Below, in pieces: positions 27,459 to 41,900 of a DNA stretch of 64,000 nucleotides (positions are counted from its first letter, which is position 1; every line of letters starts with the position of its first letter). The DNA comes from Caprimulgus europaeus. Lineage: Eukaryota; Chordata; Aves; Caprimulgiformes; Caprimulgidae. The stretch is from positions 45,485,839-45,549,838 of the forward strand of contig OU015532.1 in NCBI GenBank assembly GCA_907165065.1. Direction: 5' to 3'. The position numbers and the translations under genes were made by a program. The notes under the pieces were generated by a model. The model made no database searches. It was given only the letters and a program-made list of their open reading frames with translations, and was not told the origin of the DNA.

Positions 27459-28211
27459 AAAGATCTTTCTCCCTAAATTTTTGTTGCTCAGATCCTCCTT
27501 GGGATAAATAAATAAGAAGGGGCAAACCACTTAAGTGCATTTGTGTTTTGGCTGTACACCTCACTTCCCTTTCCATTAAGAACTGTCTTCTGCTTTAGCT
27601 TTCCTTGTGGACACTCAAAAGCAAATGGAAAATAAATTATAAGAAGTAAAAATATTGCACATGGAGAAATGCCAAACTAATGAGTAAATATGATGCTTAT
27701 AACTATCCCTTGTACTCATCTCACCAATCACCTCACCAGCCTTGCCTCATCACTGGCATCTGAGTGAGGGACTGGTTACTTCCCCCAGCCACCATGTGTA
27801 GCACCATCTTCTCCTCAGCCACTTGATCAGCTTCTCCTTCTCATTGTCCTGGCAATTCTCCACCATCACCTCACCAAAGTGCAATTACATTAATTATTTG
27901 CTACCTAGGCCTTTGCAATCTGGTTTATGATGTAGACATCCGCTTTTGTCACTCATTGTGACATGCTCATCTGCCCACATGTACAATGCCCAAGAACAAA
28001 CCCAACAGAGCCATCAGGCACTGACATCCCACCTCACCAAGTGAAAGCTGCTCTACTTCAAGATTAAACCACAGAATCATCTGAATTTCCTGTTAACTCT
28101 TGATACTACCCTTCTCCTAAATAATATATAGAGAAGAAATCTAAGCAAGATTGATGTATTTCATGAGACCAAGGATTTCTTCTCCTGGTTCTAGGAAAAT
28201 AGTTCCTAGAA

Positions 28212-28254
28212 GAACCATCTTCACCTAGAACCATCTTCACCTAGAAGATGGTTC
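28212..28254. repeat. 16-bp tandem pair followed by a 10-bp hairpin arm
   Basis: GAACCATCTTCACCTA occurs twice (28212 and 28228). The second copy pairs with AAGATGGTTC at 28245-28254 around a 7-nt loop. Confidence 0.85.
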
Positions 28255-28921
28255 ACTTGTGATCAGCAAATTCCAACTGCTTTGACAGCACTGAATTTAG
28301 CCTAAATTTTATCTTTCACCTAACTCATTCTATAAACAGATTCCATCATGCCACCAGGGTGAAACTTGGTTACTATTAGAACCAATTACAAGAGGAGAAA
28401 AGCACATTTCCATCCAGTTTTCACAGGAAGCTTCCTTGAACTCTGAATTAATATGTATGCAGAAAAAAACAGCTTAAATTCCTTTAAGATACCTAAAATG
28501 TTACAGTGCAAGAAATTGAAGAGTTTTGTATCTGAAAGAAGCTTTCTAACTGAAATACTTTGTCACCACCATACAGGAAACAGTGTCTTTTAAAATGGAA
28601 AAGAAGGGGAAGGAGAAGAGACTGAAGAATACTGTTTAATCAAAAATTACCCTGCAAATTGGCAAATATAGCTAAAATATTGCATAATTACCCTGATAAT
28701 GGTGGAAGGTGCCATCTTGGAAGCCTGTTGGCTTCAAGTAGGTACATCTAGCATGGTGGCAAAGTATTCTCTGCATTGTCCTGCCAAGATACCTCACAGC
28801 TAACCAGAAGGGATGGACTTCCAGGAATAGGAAGGCTGCAGAAAGAACATCTCCTTTCAGTCATCACCTCTCCATTCTTAGCTCTTTTGTGGAGGCTGTG
28901 CCAAAAGGCCAACGGATTCTG

Positions 28922-28927
28922 TTTATT
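28922..28927 (-). terminator. Candidate ACCS polyadenylation signal AATAAA
   Basis: This is the first AATAAA I can see on the minus strand downstream of the ACCS stop, about 680 bp away. It is inferred from the motif alone. Confidence 0.3.
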
Positions 28928-29609
28928 TATATGAATACAAAAGAAGAGGGAGAGAAACAAAAGCGAGCATTTCAGCAACTGAGGGTGTTGGATACTCTCT
29001 GATTTGAGGTTACACTGGAAACCAACTCAAACCAAAAAGCTTTACAGAACTCAGAGTAGGTGACCACAGTCCTAAAAGCCTCACCCATGCAGACAAACCC
29101 ATACATGTGCTTATTGACCCTTGGCTGAGTTAGAGCTGACACTGGGTTCTATCTCCTCAAAACACCTCTTTGTGAAAGCAGTCATCATCTTCTGGCCCCC
29201 AAAATCTGATCATCATTCAGGAAAAGGGAAACTTTACACATTTTAACAACCCCAAGTCTTCCTGGAAAGCAAGAAATAAAAAGTATATAAAAAAAAATGA
29301 CACCACAGGACCTTGTAAGAGAGTTAAGAGCATATTCATTAGAAATGAAATACAAAATACAATGATGCTGCAGGACAGGGGGCAGCAGGCCAACAAGACC
29401 CCCACCCTTCCCTACCCTCACCCCAACCCAAGGAATGCACCTATATAATACAAATTAGAGATCTCAAACAGGAGGGAGAGGAGGGGTTTTACAAAGTGAT
29501 TTTCTCTTGCTATACAGAAAATATATTATTTGCTGGAAGTCACTGCTGAGCTGTTTGGGGCCCAGGGTCAGTCACTGCTCAGGAAAAGCCCTGAAGGCAC
29601 ACTGAGGCC

Positions 29610-29908
29610 CTACTGCTTCCCCACCAGTTTGCTGAACACATCGTAGATCTCTGGTTTTTCCTGGGCAAACTGCTCAGCTGTGTTTTTCTGTAGCCAGTCA
29701 GATGAACGCATCTGTTGTTGCAGGAGGCCAATGAGGTCACCCAGGTTGGAGCTACCAGCACAGGTAGGCTCCTGGTGGCGGGAAACAAAAATGACTTCCT
29801 CTGTGCTATCTGCTTTGCCATCCTGATCTGACTGACAAGGCTGCTCCTTCTCCTCAGCCAGGATCTCCTGCTCCCGCTCTTCCAGCACCTTGCGGATCCG
29901 TTGCATAC
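29610..29908 (-). CDS. ACCS: ACCS last coding exon with extended C-terminal tail
   Basis: Acceptor ACCGCTGCAG|GT restores Gly; stop TAG at 29610-29612. Encodes [12 protein letters not shown] followed by an acidic, probably helical tail of nearly 100 residues ending in VGKQ. The tail contains a [19 protein letters not shown] stretch. It is clearly longer than the short tail of human ACCS as I recall it. Confidence 0.9.
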
Positions 29909-32900
29909 CTGCAGCGGTATAAGGAGGGGAAACTAGGGGATTAGTTTAAGCCACAAACACCCCCAAATCCATCAGATCCAGAAAAATTGGGAGGATGGAA
30001 GGAAGGGGAGGAAAAATGGAGAGACAAGATGATGATAATAATAATAATAGGGTAAGTTTAGGATTAAGAAGAGGAGGAGATTGTGGTGAGAGGAAGAAGA
30101 GGAGAAAACTTGACTCACCCAACTGCAGGCGATGGGTCTTGTCAGCAAAGATGATGCGGAACCACCCGGGTTCGCTGCATTCAAAGGCTTTGCCACAGGA
30201 CAGGAGGACCTTGTTATCCAGAAAACGCCTCCAGAGCAGCATCTCCTCCTCAAATGTGCCTGTCCTAAGGTACTAGGAGAGTCAGCAGAAGAGCCAGAGG
30301 TTAGTAACATATAGGCTAAATCACCGAGATCCTCATGAATCTGTGATTCCCATGAGGTCTGCAAAGGCCAGGGGAGACACCTTTTTACCTCTGAAGTACA
30401 GCAGTTGTGATAGAAAGGAAGAAATGGGGAGGAAAGTAGCTTGAGAGCAGTAAGATTCCTGCAAGGAGGGAAATGCACAGACAGCCGAAAGGAAAAGAAA
30501 GGACAGAAATACCAGGGCAGCCCTTCCCTCTGCTCCTCAGACAGCAGAGTTGTTAAAACAAAATGCTTATCACAATAGTCAACTTCCCTCTAGAGGCACC
30601 ACGTGCCTGCCCTCATGCCAGGAGGAGCCTCTGCTCCTAAGAGTACCAACCTTTCGGAAATCAATCCAGACAAAGAAGCCTGCGTTGCGGTTGAGAAAAG
30701 GAACCCCAAGTGTCTTCAGCTCATCTGTCACATACGTGTGGGCAGCTTTGAGGCGGGCATGGTTGGCCCTCAGGTACACCTGGTTGATCCAGTCTGACCA
30801 GAAGGAGAAGATAAAAGGGAAAAAAAAAACCTAAACAATCACAAACTGAGAAAGAATTCAGATCTGTTCAAGTTTCCAAAACACTCACAGGGCCTTTTTC
30901 CATTTCACCCTTCACCTCCTTCTTTAGTTTTCTGTTTCTTCAGGTAGCAAAAAGAGGGCAAGAACTAATAGTTCTGTGAACTATTTAGCAGTTTCTCATC
31001 TCTGCAGAAGAATATCTTCTTGACCTTCCTGAGGAAGTGTCCCTACATTCATAGCTCTCAGTTGTTCTGGCCTGTGAGCACTCCATCCAGGACAAAGCCA
31101 GACATCCAGTTCCATTTCCCTCATCCCACAAACCTGTATTCTTCATTTCTGCTCAGCTGGTTCTACACAACACCTGGCTAATTGTATACAAACAGCTATC
31201 ACACTTCTGCTCCTCTGATTCTGCTGAGCAGGAGCTCTGCAGAAATGGTCCTTTTCTGTAGAACTGTCAGCCTCAGGCTACATGGGGCAGCTTCAGGATT
31301 AGAGGAGACTGACAATTAAGCTGTACAAAGAGGAAACCACTTGGGAAAGTAAGAGGAGGGGATCCCCCAGGTACCAGGACACATAGAACTACTGACTCAC
31401 CTCTGTCTCTAAGCAGCTGTGCAACCTTGTGTTGGACAGGTCCACAAACCCCATGGAAATAACACAAGGAAGCCACTGCATTAGCAACGTCTTGGTTCTC
31501 TGTATATAAAGTACCAAAACGAATCCCAGAGACAGCAAAATCCTACAGAAGACACAGAGAAACAACTTTATTGCACAGGAAGATCAGGATCCTATTACTA
31601 CTGCCCTTTCCTTTCCAGCATGAGGAACCTGAGGACACCAGGGCCAACCCAACCAGCCAGGAAGCCACAGCATGATGCCAACCAGCACTCACCTTGGTTA
31701 TTCCCCACATCACATGAGTCCTCTGTGGATCAGGCAATCTGTATGTAGAAGGATGCAGATGGGCAGTTAGTGGCATAGGTGCTGAAGCTTTTGGATCACC
31801 AGTGCAGCATTGCAAAAACAGAGAGGCAGCATTACACAGTGACAGACAGTGTAGCACAGGACATCAGTCAAGTAGGGAAAAATTCACATCCCACCTAACT
31901 TTAGAGCTAGGAACTCCCTGGAACTAGTTTTAGGCAAAAAAATTAAATATTTCAGATATACAGATGCTTGCAAATGCTAGATTTCACACACAGATTTCCT
32001 ACACATATGAAACTTGTACATATAATGCTAGAAATCAGGCCTGTGCCAATGTATTTGCCAAGAATTAAAAGTAATTTTCTTTCTTTCAAACCCCAGAATT
32101 TTGCAGAAGGAGATAAACTTCTTTTGCAATGCTATAAAATTCAAGCCCAGCAACACTGAGCTAACCTAACTCTTAACCAAGTGTATTTTAGTTCCTTGCA
32201 ATTTAGCATAAAAAAAAGAAAGATAGCACCACTGGTGTAAATTAGAATTATTAAAAAAAAAAAACCCACAAAACCCAAGCAAAACCAAACCCACACTGTA
32301 TTTTTAAAAGGTAAGATCTGAGATTTTTTTTCACCTCATTAAATCAATACCTAATAAAACCCATTCTCCAGTCTGTAATAACACTGTGATCCATGACTAC
32401 TGGATCATCAAAAAGAAAGTAACCAGCAACAGAAAGTCTTTGCAGGCAGCAACAGAAACATGGGACAGAGGTAACAATGTTCAGGTAGGAAGAAAAGCCT
32501 CATCCTCAACAAATGAAAAACCTGTTTCCAGTTTTGGGCAGTGTCACAAACAAATCCCAAAGCACACATTGAAAAGTGTACCACAGAAAACTTAACTACC
32601 ATTTTTTTTACTTGCTAGATTGGACTTTTGGCAAGTATTTGCCATTCAGAAATTACAAAAAGAAAAGAAATCAGCACAAGGCAGATTCAGAATTTGCTAG
32701 CTCATGACTTAACTTCCAGTCACAAGTTCTCAGCAAGGCATCATGTTGAACTGTCACTGGAAGCTGGCCAGGGAAGTAGGAGCTGATTTTACCTGTCCAT
32801 GCCTAGGACACTGTGAAACGTGGCTGATTCATCAAAAACTGACAGCATGTAGATCTCATCTACTATCACATGCAATTCATGTCTGCAAAAGGAGAAAAGT

Positions 32901-35900
32901 GAGGTTACAAAAGCAGGCTGCTTCTGGTTTGGAAGCAGAGATAAATTCAGGCTTGCTCTATACAAAGAAGAGGGACACCATATTTTGCAGAAGTAAAGCA
33001 TTTGTTTCACAACTCAGAAGGTCTGTTAGCTGTACACTGAGGTGATTTGAGATAGATCCACCTAACTCTCACCCACTGCAAACCACTTGCACCAGGGGAG
33101 GTTTAGATTGGATCTGAGGAAAAACTTCTTCATGGAAAGGGTTGTCAAGCATTGGAACAGGCTGCCCAGGGAGGTGGTGGAGTCACCTTCCCTGGTGGGA
33201 TTTAAAAGATGGGTAGATGAGGTGCTCAGGGACATGGGTTAGAGGTGGAATTGGCAGTGTTGGGTTTATGGTTGGACTCAATGATCTTAAAGGTCTTTTC
33301 CAATCACTGTGATTCTGTGATTCATACAAGATAAAAGCTCAGTCATTTCCAATGCACTTGTGAAATTAATTCCTGTATGTACTACCTGTCTAGAATAAGT
33401 TGCATCATCATCCACTAAGAACCTCATGGATTCTGAAGCTCAAAGAGTACCCATGATGAAGCTGCAAACCCTTATCACACATTTCTTTGTCTTTGTACAT
33501 ACAGAGAAACCAAGAGGACAGAGAAGCACAGCACCATAACGTTTGCTGGGACTACCAACAACTAAAACTTGCATTCTGTGATGCAAGTTGGCTTTGCCAC
33601 TCCAGATAACTGAATGGTCCATGTTCTCTTGTCCCCAGCACTCCCCTCTCCCTTAAGCCCACTGCTGTGTGTGAAGAATAGACTGTTTGCCTCACTTAAA
33701 AGATATTCACTAATAAATTCAGCCCACCAGCTTCTGGAGGCTGTATCCAAGTCAGGATGCCTCAGCCCTCCAGACTGACATACCTTTTAGCAAATTCCAG
33801 GTAATCCCGCAGCTCTGACAAGGAGTAGATATCCCCAAGGGGATTTTGGGGATTCAGAAGAATTAAGGCCCTTACAGTGACACCCTGCAGAACACAGATA
33901 ATGCAGTATTAAGAGAGCACCCATCATGGGATAAATTTTCAGTCCCTCTACTGGAGCAGTGAGCATGACACAAGATTCCCCTTAAGCTTCCAACATGACT
34001 TTTCACCTCAAGGGTTAGATTTGTAGGAGAAAACTTTTAGCCACAAATTACAATATTTTATTGATTTATTTTTTACAATTATATCACTTGCAAAGTGAAC
34101 TGAGGAAAATATTACAGAAGGAATCAAGACAATTTTGAAAAGAGGGTATCTGCCACAACCACTGCCATCTGATCAACCAGCTAATGAGAAAGATGCTCTC
34201 AGATGTTCTCAGCATGGAAGAGAACTCTCTCCCAGGGGTATCAGTAATTAGGAAGTAACAAATTAGTGAAGATTGCCCATGAATGAGGCAAGAAAGACAG
34301 GAATTTGAACTATGTGGATGCAAACTGTTCTCATCTAGAGCACACTTGGCTGGAGATGTCAGAGCTGGTAATGATCTAAAGATGCAGTTAAACATATATA
34401 GGGCTCAGGACAACATCAAAACTTACAGACTAATTCTTCAGAAAGCTTAGATGCTCATCTGCATTTATTCTCTAGATGTGCACCTCTCTCCCTCCTGCAA
34501 AAACTCTGGGTGTTCTTAGTGTGTCCATCTGCCCCACTGTGCAGAGCAGTCAGTTTTGGGGTAACTCAGCTGGCCTTTCTGAAGGAGAAACTCTGGGTAG
34601 TCCCTACTTTTTAGTGCATGCCCAAGTTAATTTTTTGTGTGTGTGGGATATGAATGGGTTCCAGTGCTTTGTGAATGGTCTGGTACTCCTGGTTTATCCT
34701 TTCTGCCGTGACCAAAATTGGACAGACATGACACTGGGGGAGCCTAATCTCCAGTGGTCTACAAGGACAACCAGAAAGCCAGCTGCTAGGTTTTGAAAAT
34801 GTTTTGCTCTTGAGGCCTCTTCTTGGATGTGCCATCTCAAACATCTTGTTGCCTTAACTGGTACTGTAAAGCTCAGCTAATCTCACCTCTGCCTGGGCAT
34901 CCTGCAAGGCTTTTTCCAGTTTTTCCACCGTGAGCTGAAAAGGCCGAGTGCTTGTTCCAGTAATCTGAAAAACATCACAGAGATTAAAAAAGGCCAAGTT
35001 ATTTCAATAGATTCTGCCTTGAGCCAAACCCCTGACAAATGTTCCCCAAAAGAAAATAAAAACCCAACAATAAGGACCCAGCAACCATCTCCTTGCCCTT
35101 TTATACTACAGAGAGAAGAAATAAATAAATAAAATCAAAAGAAATGTTCATCATAGGCTGGCCACACACACAGAATTCTCTGGTTATCCTTGAATAACTG
35201 AAACAATGCAGGATTTCCCTCTGCCCTTCCACCCCTGGGACTATCAGTACATACTTCTGTCTCTAAAGCTCAAAATGGCCATTTTTGTTTCTTCTCAAAA
35301 GCCGTTCTTGCGAGGCAAGATACAAGAAAAGGGCAAGATTGGAATCCAGATTTATAGTCTTGAACAACTTCCTTGCAAATTATGTGCCCAGTTTCCCAGC
35401 AGTAAACTGGGAAAGTGTCCACAGGCTGCAGCCCATCCTTGTTCTGAGGACTGCCTTCAGAGGTTCTCAAAGCTCAGCACTTTCCAGTATCAATTATATT
35501 TTAACTACAGAGGTTGGGATTCCCTTCCCTCAGATCTTACCTTACTGTCTAAATAGGCATACACCAGCTTGACATTGCCATAGAGAAAGACACTCTGGGT
35601 AATACCACCATAAAAGGGAGTAGCAATCAGAACAGCTTCTGGAATGGAGAAAACAAAATTAGTTATCAACAGGTCACAGTCCTCCTCTCTCTTCTAACGT
35701 ACTCCAGCTACACATGAAAGCTTTTTTACAGCTGTGCCCCCTGGAAACACTGCAACGTTACTGCCTTCTCCTCCACTTCATTTTTACATCAATTCTTTAC
35801 TCTTCTGCAAGAACCCAGGTAAACATAAGTACAGCCCACATTTAACCTAATAAATTAAAACAGGGCACTACAAAAACAGGGCAAGACACCAAGTGTCCAT

Positions 35901-38900
35901 CTACAAACCATGGAGAGGATGAATTGCACAGCACAATCTTGCAGGAAAGAACAACTCTGCAATATGCCAATGCCAATTCCACTGTTTCACTTCTGTCAAA
36001 CAATATTTAAACAGAGTAATGCATTATTTTCCCAGCAAAACTCAACATAAAATCATCTCCCAACCAGCCACTTACCCCCTGGATCACAAAGGACTGTAGC
36101 TAATGCAGAAAATAAAGAGCCACAACCATTTAAAACAATCACCTACAGAAGAAAGAGAGAGGCTAGTGATAAATCTGTCCCTAGAAACACACTATAAAAT
36201 AATAATTTCTGACCATATCACTGAAATATGTTTTCCTCCCCAATTCTTTAGCACAGATGTTCCCAGAATTTTCCTCCTGAAATCCCCACTTCTACCAGAA
36301 ATAACCTTAATCCTGTCCTTTGCTTCAGAGACACTTTGTCCCAGTGCCATTCTTAATTCTAATAAGCAATTTTGAAAAAGAGCAGATTTAAGTTGGGAAA
36401 AAATGGGGTAGCAGTTCTGAACTGCTAGAAAAACAAAGTACTTTTCATCAGCTAATATGTGTTATCATCTCTTCGTGGTAACAGCAGCCCCCACCTCTTG
36501 CCAAATGGGTGCAAAACTGGAAACCACTGTCTTGTACAGGAGCAGGTTTGACTCCTGCTTCTAGAAGACAGGTCCTATGAGTTTCACTCCAAGTATCAGG
36601 CAGAATCTGCTGCCTTGGAGAAGCAGTGATCAGCAAACTGATCAGTGGTAGATTCAGTTCATGTGAAGCGTGGGCTCCTGCTGAATTATTGCAGCCAGAA
36701 AAGCAACAGCTGCCCCAGCTCCTGCTGCCTTCAGCCCTCAGCAGAAGGTCTGTTTTTACAGGCTAAAAGTACTCCTGGATCAATTACAGATTTTTGTCCT
36801 GAGGTGTAACAGCAGAACTGGATGAAATTAAACTCAGCTGAAACAATGGGCATTCTTTGTCAAGGCTGAGGGATATGGGCACAGCAGGTCCCAGAGCTGA
36901 GTAAGGAGATGAAAACATAAAAGCCCCACTGAGAGCACTGGCATGAGGAGCTGGCACACAAAAGTAAAGCATGAAACCAATATCCAGTAGACCCAAAGTC
37001 TTTTGGCTGAAGTGTGCATCCAGAGGAACTGAAATGGATATGACTCAATCTCACTGACATGATAAAAGGCTGTCCTCTTACCAAATAATTTGTTAAAAAA
37101 AAAAGAAAGGATGAAAATATTTGACAACAAATGGCAATACATTAGCACAGACACCAATGGAAACTGGGTTACCCACATTTTCTGCCTTAAGAGGTGCAGG
37201 GGCCTTGCAGTAATAGGTCAAAAATCGAGCCACTTCCTCTCGTAAACTGAGAAAGACACAAAAGCAAATATTGATTCAGCTTACTCTCCAAGAGGCTGGG
37301 CTTCCCCAGGTCCACATCTCAGGAAAATAAAGCCAGGGCACAGTAAAGTCTGGTGAAAATAGCTAGAAAACAGGATAGCTCAGGCCCATGCCACAGGCAT
37401 GACTTTTACACACAGCAAAGGTGTTGTGGATCACGTCTATAACAGTGTGTATATTTATGATGAGTTTTAGTCCAGGCACAGAAGAGAAGGATTCAAGTCC
37501 CCAAATGTTCACAATGTTTCAAAGAACCATTTGGAGTTACCTATTTGTTAATGTATACACTGCTCTTAAAACTGTGTTTGCTTTAGAGAGTGTGCACCTT
37601 CTCTCACAGAAAAGGCTGTTTAACAGGGCAGCTAATTTGCAGTTTTGCAAAGAAAAAAAACCAAAGATTAAATGACCTAGAAAAGTTTTAACTTGTGAGT
37701 GTAGCAGAACCAGTTTGTATTCACACATTCTGCTTATCAGACAAGTAGTTAAAAAGAGAATCATTACAGAAAAGAGAAGACTTACAACATGTGTCCTTTC
37801 CAGTCAGGATACTGGAGCAGAGGAGGCTCCATCAGATTCATATCGGTCTGTGTCAGCTGGGAGCAACGAGAAGAACCATTAAAAGCACAATCACTGATAT
37901 CAGGAACATGGAGACAGATGGGATCCATGTGCAGGCACATACCTGCATAGACACACACATCACACACACATGTGCAACTTCAACAGAGGTAAAACTGGAT
38001 TGAGAAAGCCACTGAGCATCCAAATTGAGGCAGCTGGGAGAAGCAAGGACCAGCAGACTGACCAGTGGTGATAGCTTCAGGTTATGGGAAGTGTGGGCTT
38101 CTGCTAAGTTACTGCAGCCAAAGCTTTACTGCACAGAGATCTATGAAAGGGACACAGAATGGGCAATATCCACGATGCTCAGAACCAAAATGCCTGTAGA
38201 AGACACCAGCAAATGAAGCACCCAAAGAATATTTTGCCCAAGCTCTGAGGACAACAGCTTTTATTAGCCAGAAAGCAAGTCCCAATTGCGAAAGCTCGGG
38301 TCTAGGCTGTCAGAAAGGGATAGAAAGGACTTTGAATCACAGTCAGATACATATTTGCTTTCATAAACTTTCAATATATTAATTTTTTAAATGAATTCTA
38401 GCTTTCCTTAATGTCTCAGTTCCAAGTCACTGCAGCTCCTTCACATCTATAATTCTGGTAAGTTTTGGTAAGTGTTAAAGCAGAATGGGAGCTTTCAAAA
38501 GACAGAAGAAAAATGAAATTATCTTCTTGCTAATTCTTCCTCAGGGCAAGCACTTTTTGTTCCTTCTTAGGAGTTCATTCTGATCTCAGAGACAAATTCA
38601 CCTGAACCATGGAGCCCTTTTTAATGTTTATGTTTAGATAAAGTATGCATACTGCTTTTATCTAAATATTTTCAAGGTTGTAAATATCAGGGCTTCACAT
38701 AATCCAGTTCTATGAAGTTGCAAGGGAAAGCACAGCGGTGATACAGACAGAAAGGACATTTTACATAAACAAAAAAGGAATAAACACATATTATGTACAA
38801 TGTGCCTTCCCAATATTTCATGGCAACGAAATCTATGAGTTAATACTAAAAAAGGTGAGGGTGGGGGAACATGATAAGTAGGTGATAGTGCAAGGGAGGA

Positions 38901-41900
38901 GGGAAATTCAGCATGCACTGTGAAAGTTTCTCACATAATTCCAACCCAAACCATTCTATAAGAACAAACCCACAACATTCTGTATTGGTGTTTTAATAAC
39001 TGGTGCCAGGCTCTGGAGTTTAAAGACACTGTCCTTATCCCATGCAGAATTACAACCTGATATTACAGGATTAAAGTTCCTTTATTCAGCTGTAGATGTT
39101 CTTGAAGCTTATGTAACACAGATCTCCTTAGATCTCTCTCCTAAACTTATCTAAAGAATGCAACATAAAACATATCAGCAGGCTCAGTCAAAAACAACTA
39201 GGCAATAATAAAGAGGAGAACCCTTAAAGATCATTTCCTTAGAAGAAACCAGATGGGCCAACTGAAAAGGGAGACCATCTGAGATCTCATGCCACAAAAT
39301 GCTTTCTAATTTAAGGGTCAAAGGCAGCAATCTGATACATTACTCAGTGGAAACACTAAGTATTTATTGTCCCAAACAGCATCAAATTATTTGCCTACCA
39401 TCCCAGCTGGCACTGGATCCATACCACAACTCCAGGCTGAGATGACAGGAGAAGCTAGCAGCAGTATCTTTGTTCAGCTTGTTACCACAAGCCTGATGGC
39501 TCATCTCCCTATAACTAATGAAGTCTTAACTCATTTTCATAATAAGGCTAATTAAGAAGCAGCTGACTATACCATCTCCCTCTGCACTACTTCCTGCAGG
39601 CTTGGTGTTAGTTTTAAGGGGAAAGGAGAGTGAAGGAAGGAAGGAAGGTGCCACCTACACAGCCTAGAAGGCACTTTTTGTGGTGCAGGCAGCAGCTCTG
39701 CCTTACCTGTTCTTTTAGCTGGAAGGCGAAGCGGTGGGGTAGCGTCCCCCCGAGTCAGTGGAGTAGCAGGCAGAAATAAAACAAGGAACATTTTGAGGGT
39801 GGGAATTGTTGGAAGGGGGAGCAACTGTGAATTTCAAATCTCAGAGGCTGACTGTTCGACCCTGAGCCACCTTCCCTCCCCACAGACAACTTCAGGCAGG
39901 ACAAACTGCCTGAAAATCCCCCTACCTGAGCGGGGATTTTAATGGAAAATGGAGAAACATTCCTCAACAGCACGGTTCTGCTGTTTTCTTTTGACTTCCT
40001 CCTACTTTTTGAGCTGTGTCCATGTGTTTCACACCTCTCCCTGGTGCAACTGACCAAAGGGAGCAGGTAGCAGCTTGACCCAGTCTGATTTCCAGAGATT
40101 TCACGAGCTGCCACCGTTCGCTGCTGCCACCCTCACGCGTTTTGGGTAAGTTCAGCATCGTGTCCAAATCGTGTGACTTTAGAACATGAACATCCTTGAC
40201 ATTAAATACAGTTCCAAACTAGTTTCAAAACCTCTGTATTAAATCAACTTCAGCAGGAGAAAACAAAACGCATCTTATTTTCATTCAGTTTTCTGAGCCA
40301 AGTACCTCCCCAAAAGGAAACTCATCATGAAGAGGAACAGAAAAAAACATGCTTGTTCCTGGAAAAATAACATAAATAATTGTGCAGATAACTGGATTCA
40401 AAAGTGACTTTGAACAAATGAAAAATTCACAACAAAACACTTTACCAGAGAAACCTGAGCAACAGCAGTAACTCCAGGAAAGTACAAGCACTGAGGAGGA
40501 ACTACACAGCAAATTCAGTATGTTTCTCTTTGGAATGGGACTTACCCGCTTAGACATCAGGTCAAAGCAGAGTTTATTCTCACTGGTGCCAAAGTTTATT
40601 ATACCCTAGAAAAAGAAATAGTTTATTGTTTATAGATGCAAAAAAAAAAACCACCCATGTGCATACATCACCTGAGCTATCACTTCATTAAATTGCCTCC
40701 AAAAAGCTTACCAAGGGAAAGTCAAAACACAGTTCAAATCAACTTCACCATATATAACTGGAGATATGTGTCTGTGTGTGTGTGTTTACATCTATGTCCC
40801 AGGCACACAGCTTCTTAATCAATAAACTGCCTGTACATTAATATGTACTAACAATTTACACTCCTTTGCAGCATATATTTAACTTAATCTTGAATTCACT
40901 CACTGTTATATTTATCTAACTACAAAAGAAACCCTAAAACAATTCTGAGAAAACCCAAGTTTACCCTTCTGCAGTAGTTTTAAACAAGGTTTTGGATACA
41001 TTTCTTTATCTAAAAGCATTTTTTTTATCAGTCATTACCAATTCCATTCCACTAACTTCCCCAGAAACTACAAAAACATGTAGTCATGAAAAATGGTTAA
41101 AACACTCAATTTCCCCCCCCCTACAGTTCCAGGTTTAGGATTTGTCCCTGTTTATTTAGCACTACATTAGATCTTGGAGAGTGCAAATTTACTGGCACAT
41201 TTTCATCATTGGAAGAAGTTGGGTAAAGAATTTTTTTTTAAAAACCTAAAAGGAAATCTAAGCAACTGTACATTTACAATGTTCCTAAAGTAAAAGTCCA
41301 GTTTTAGGTATTTATTTAAAGAGCTACCTCCTACACAGACAACAGCTGGTAGAAGTTTGAGTCTCAAAAGGCACCCTGTATACAGGATTCACTCTGGTTT
41401 TCTATCTTAAAAATGTAATTTTCACCTCCCAACACAGTGTGACTAAAGCCAGGGCTAATAATAAAACATTTTTAAAGTTTCAAGTAGGTCAATATCTGAC
41501 TGCAGGATCTATTTAAAAGTAATCCACCTATTAATCATTATTTCTATTTACTATACTTGTTACTCAGTAATAGTTTGCCACTAAGTACTAACACTCAGCC
41601 TTTGTGCCACAAGGGGGGTATGATGAGCTACTTACAACTTGAGCAGCCCAGACTAACCAGGTAGAAAAAGTGCTGAGTGATAGTTAAAAGTCATTTAAAA
41701 AACAAGAAAAAGCCTACTACTAAGTTGTTTTATCTCCTGCACCCATCACCTGCAATAATCAGATATAATCAGATAACCAGAGCTGGTTTTCACTGGGCAT
41801 CAGAGGTGGTGAAGTGAAAGGAGGAACGGGAGCTCTGCTTGTTCCTGCAGATTCCTCACATCTCTCAAGGTCCACTACTGCTGTTATTTCCCTGAGAGGG

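Larger units (their letters stand above)
21200..28900. other. Intergenic region between ACCS and EXT2
   Basis: No coding exon was found. It contains CR1 at 21608 and 24365, the (TA)n and G/T tracts and small tandem repeats. Two AT-rich blocks with MEF2-type motifs (23330-23640 and 24840-25110) look less random than the rest. Confidence 0.6.
29909..40545 (-). other. ACCS introns between exons 3 and 15
   Basis: Intervals between the listed exons hold one CR1 (33085), the diverged repeat pair and simple A-rich runs. No other exon or gene was recognised. Confidence 0.6.
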
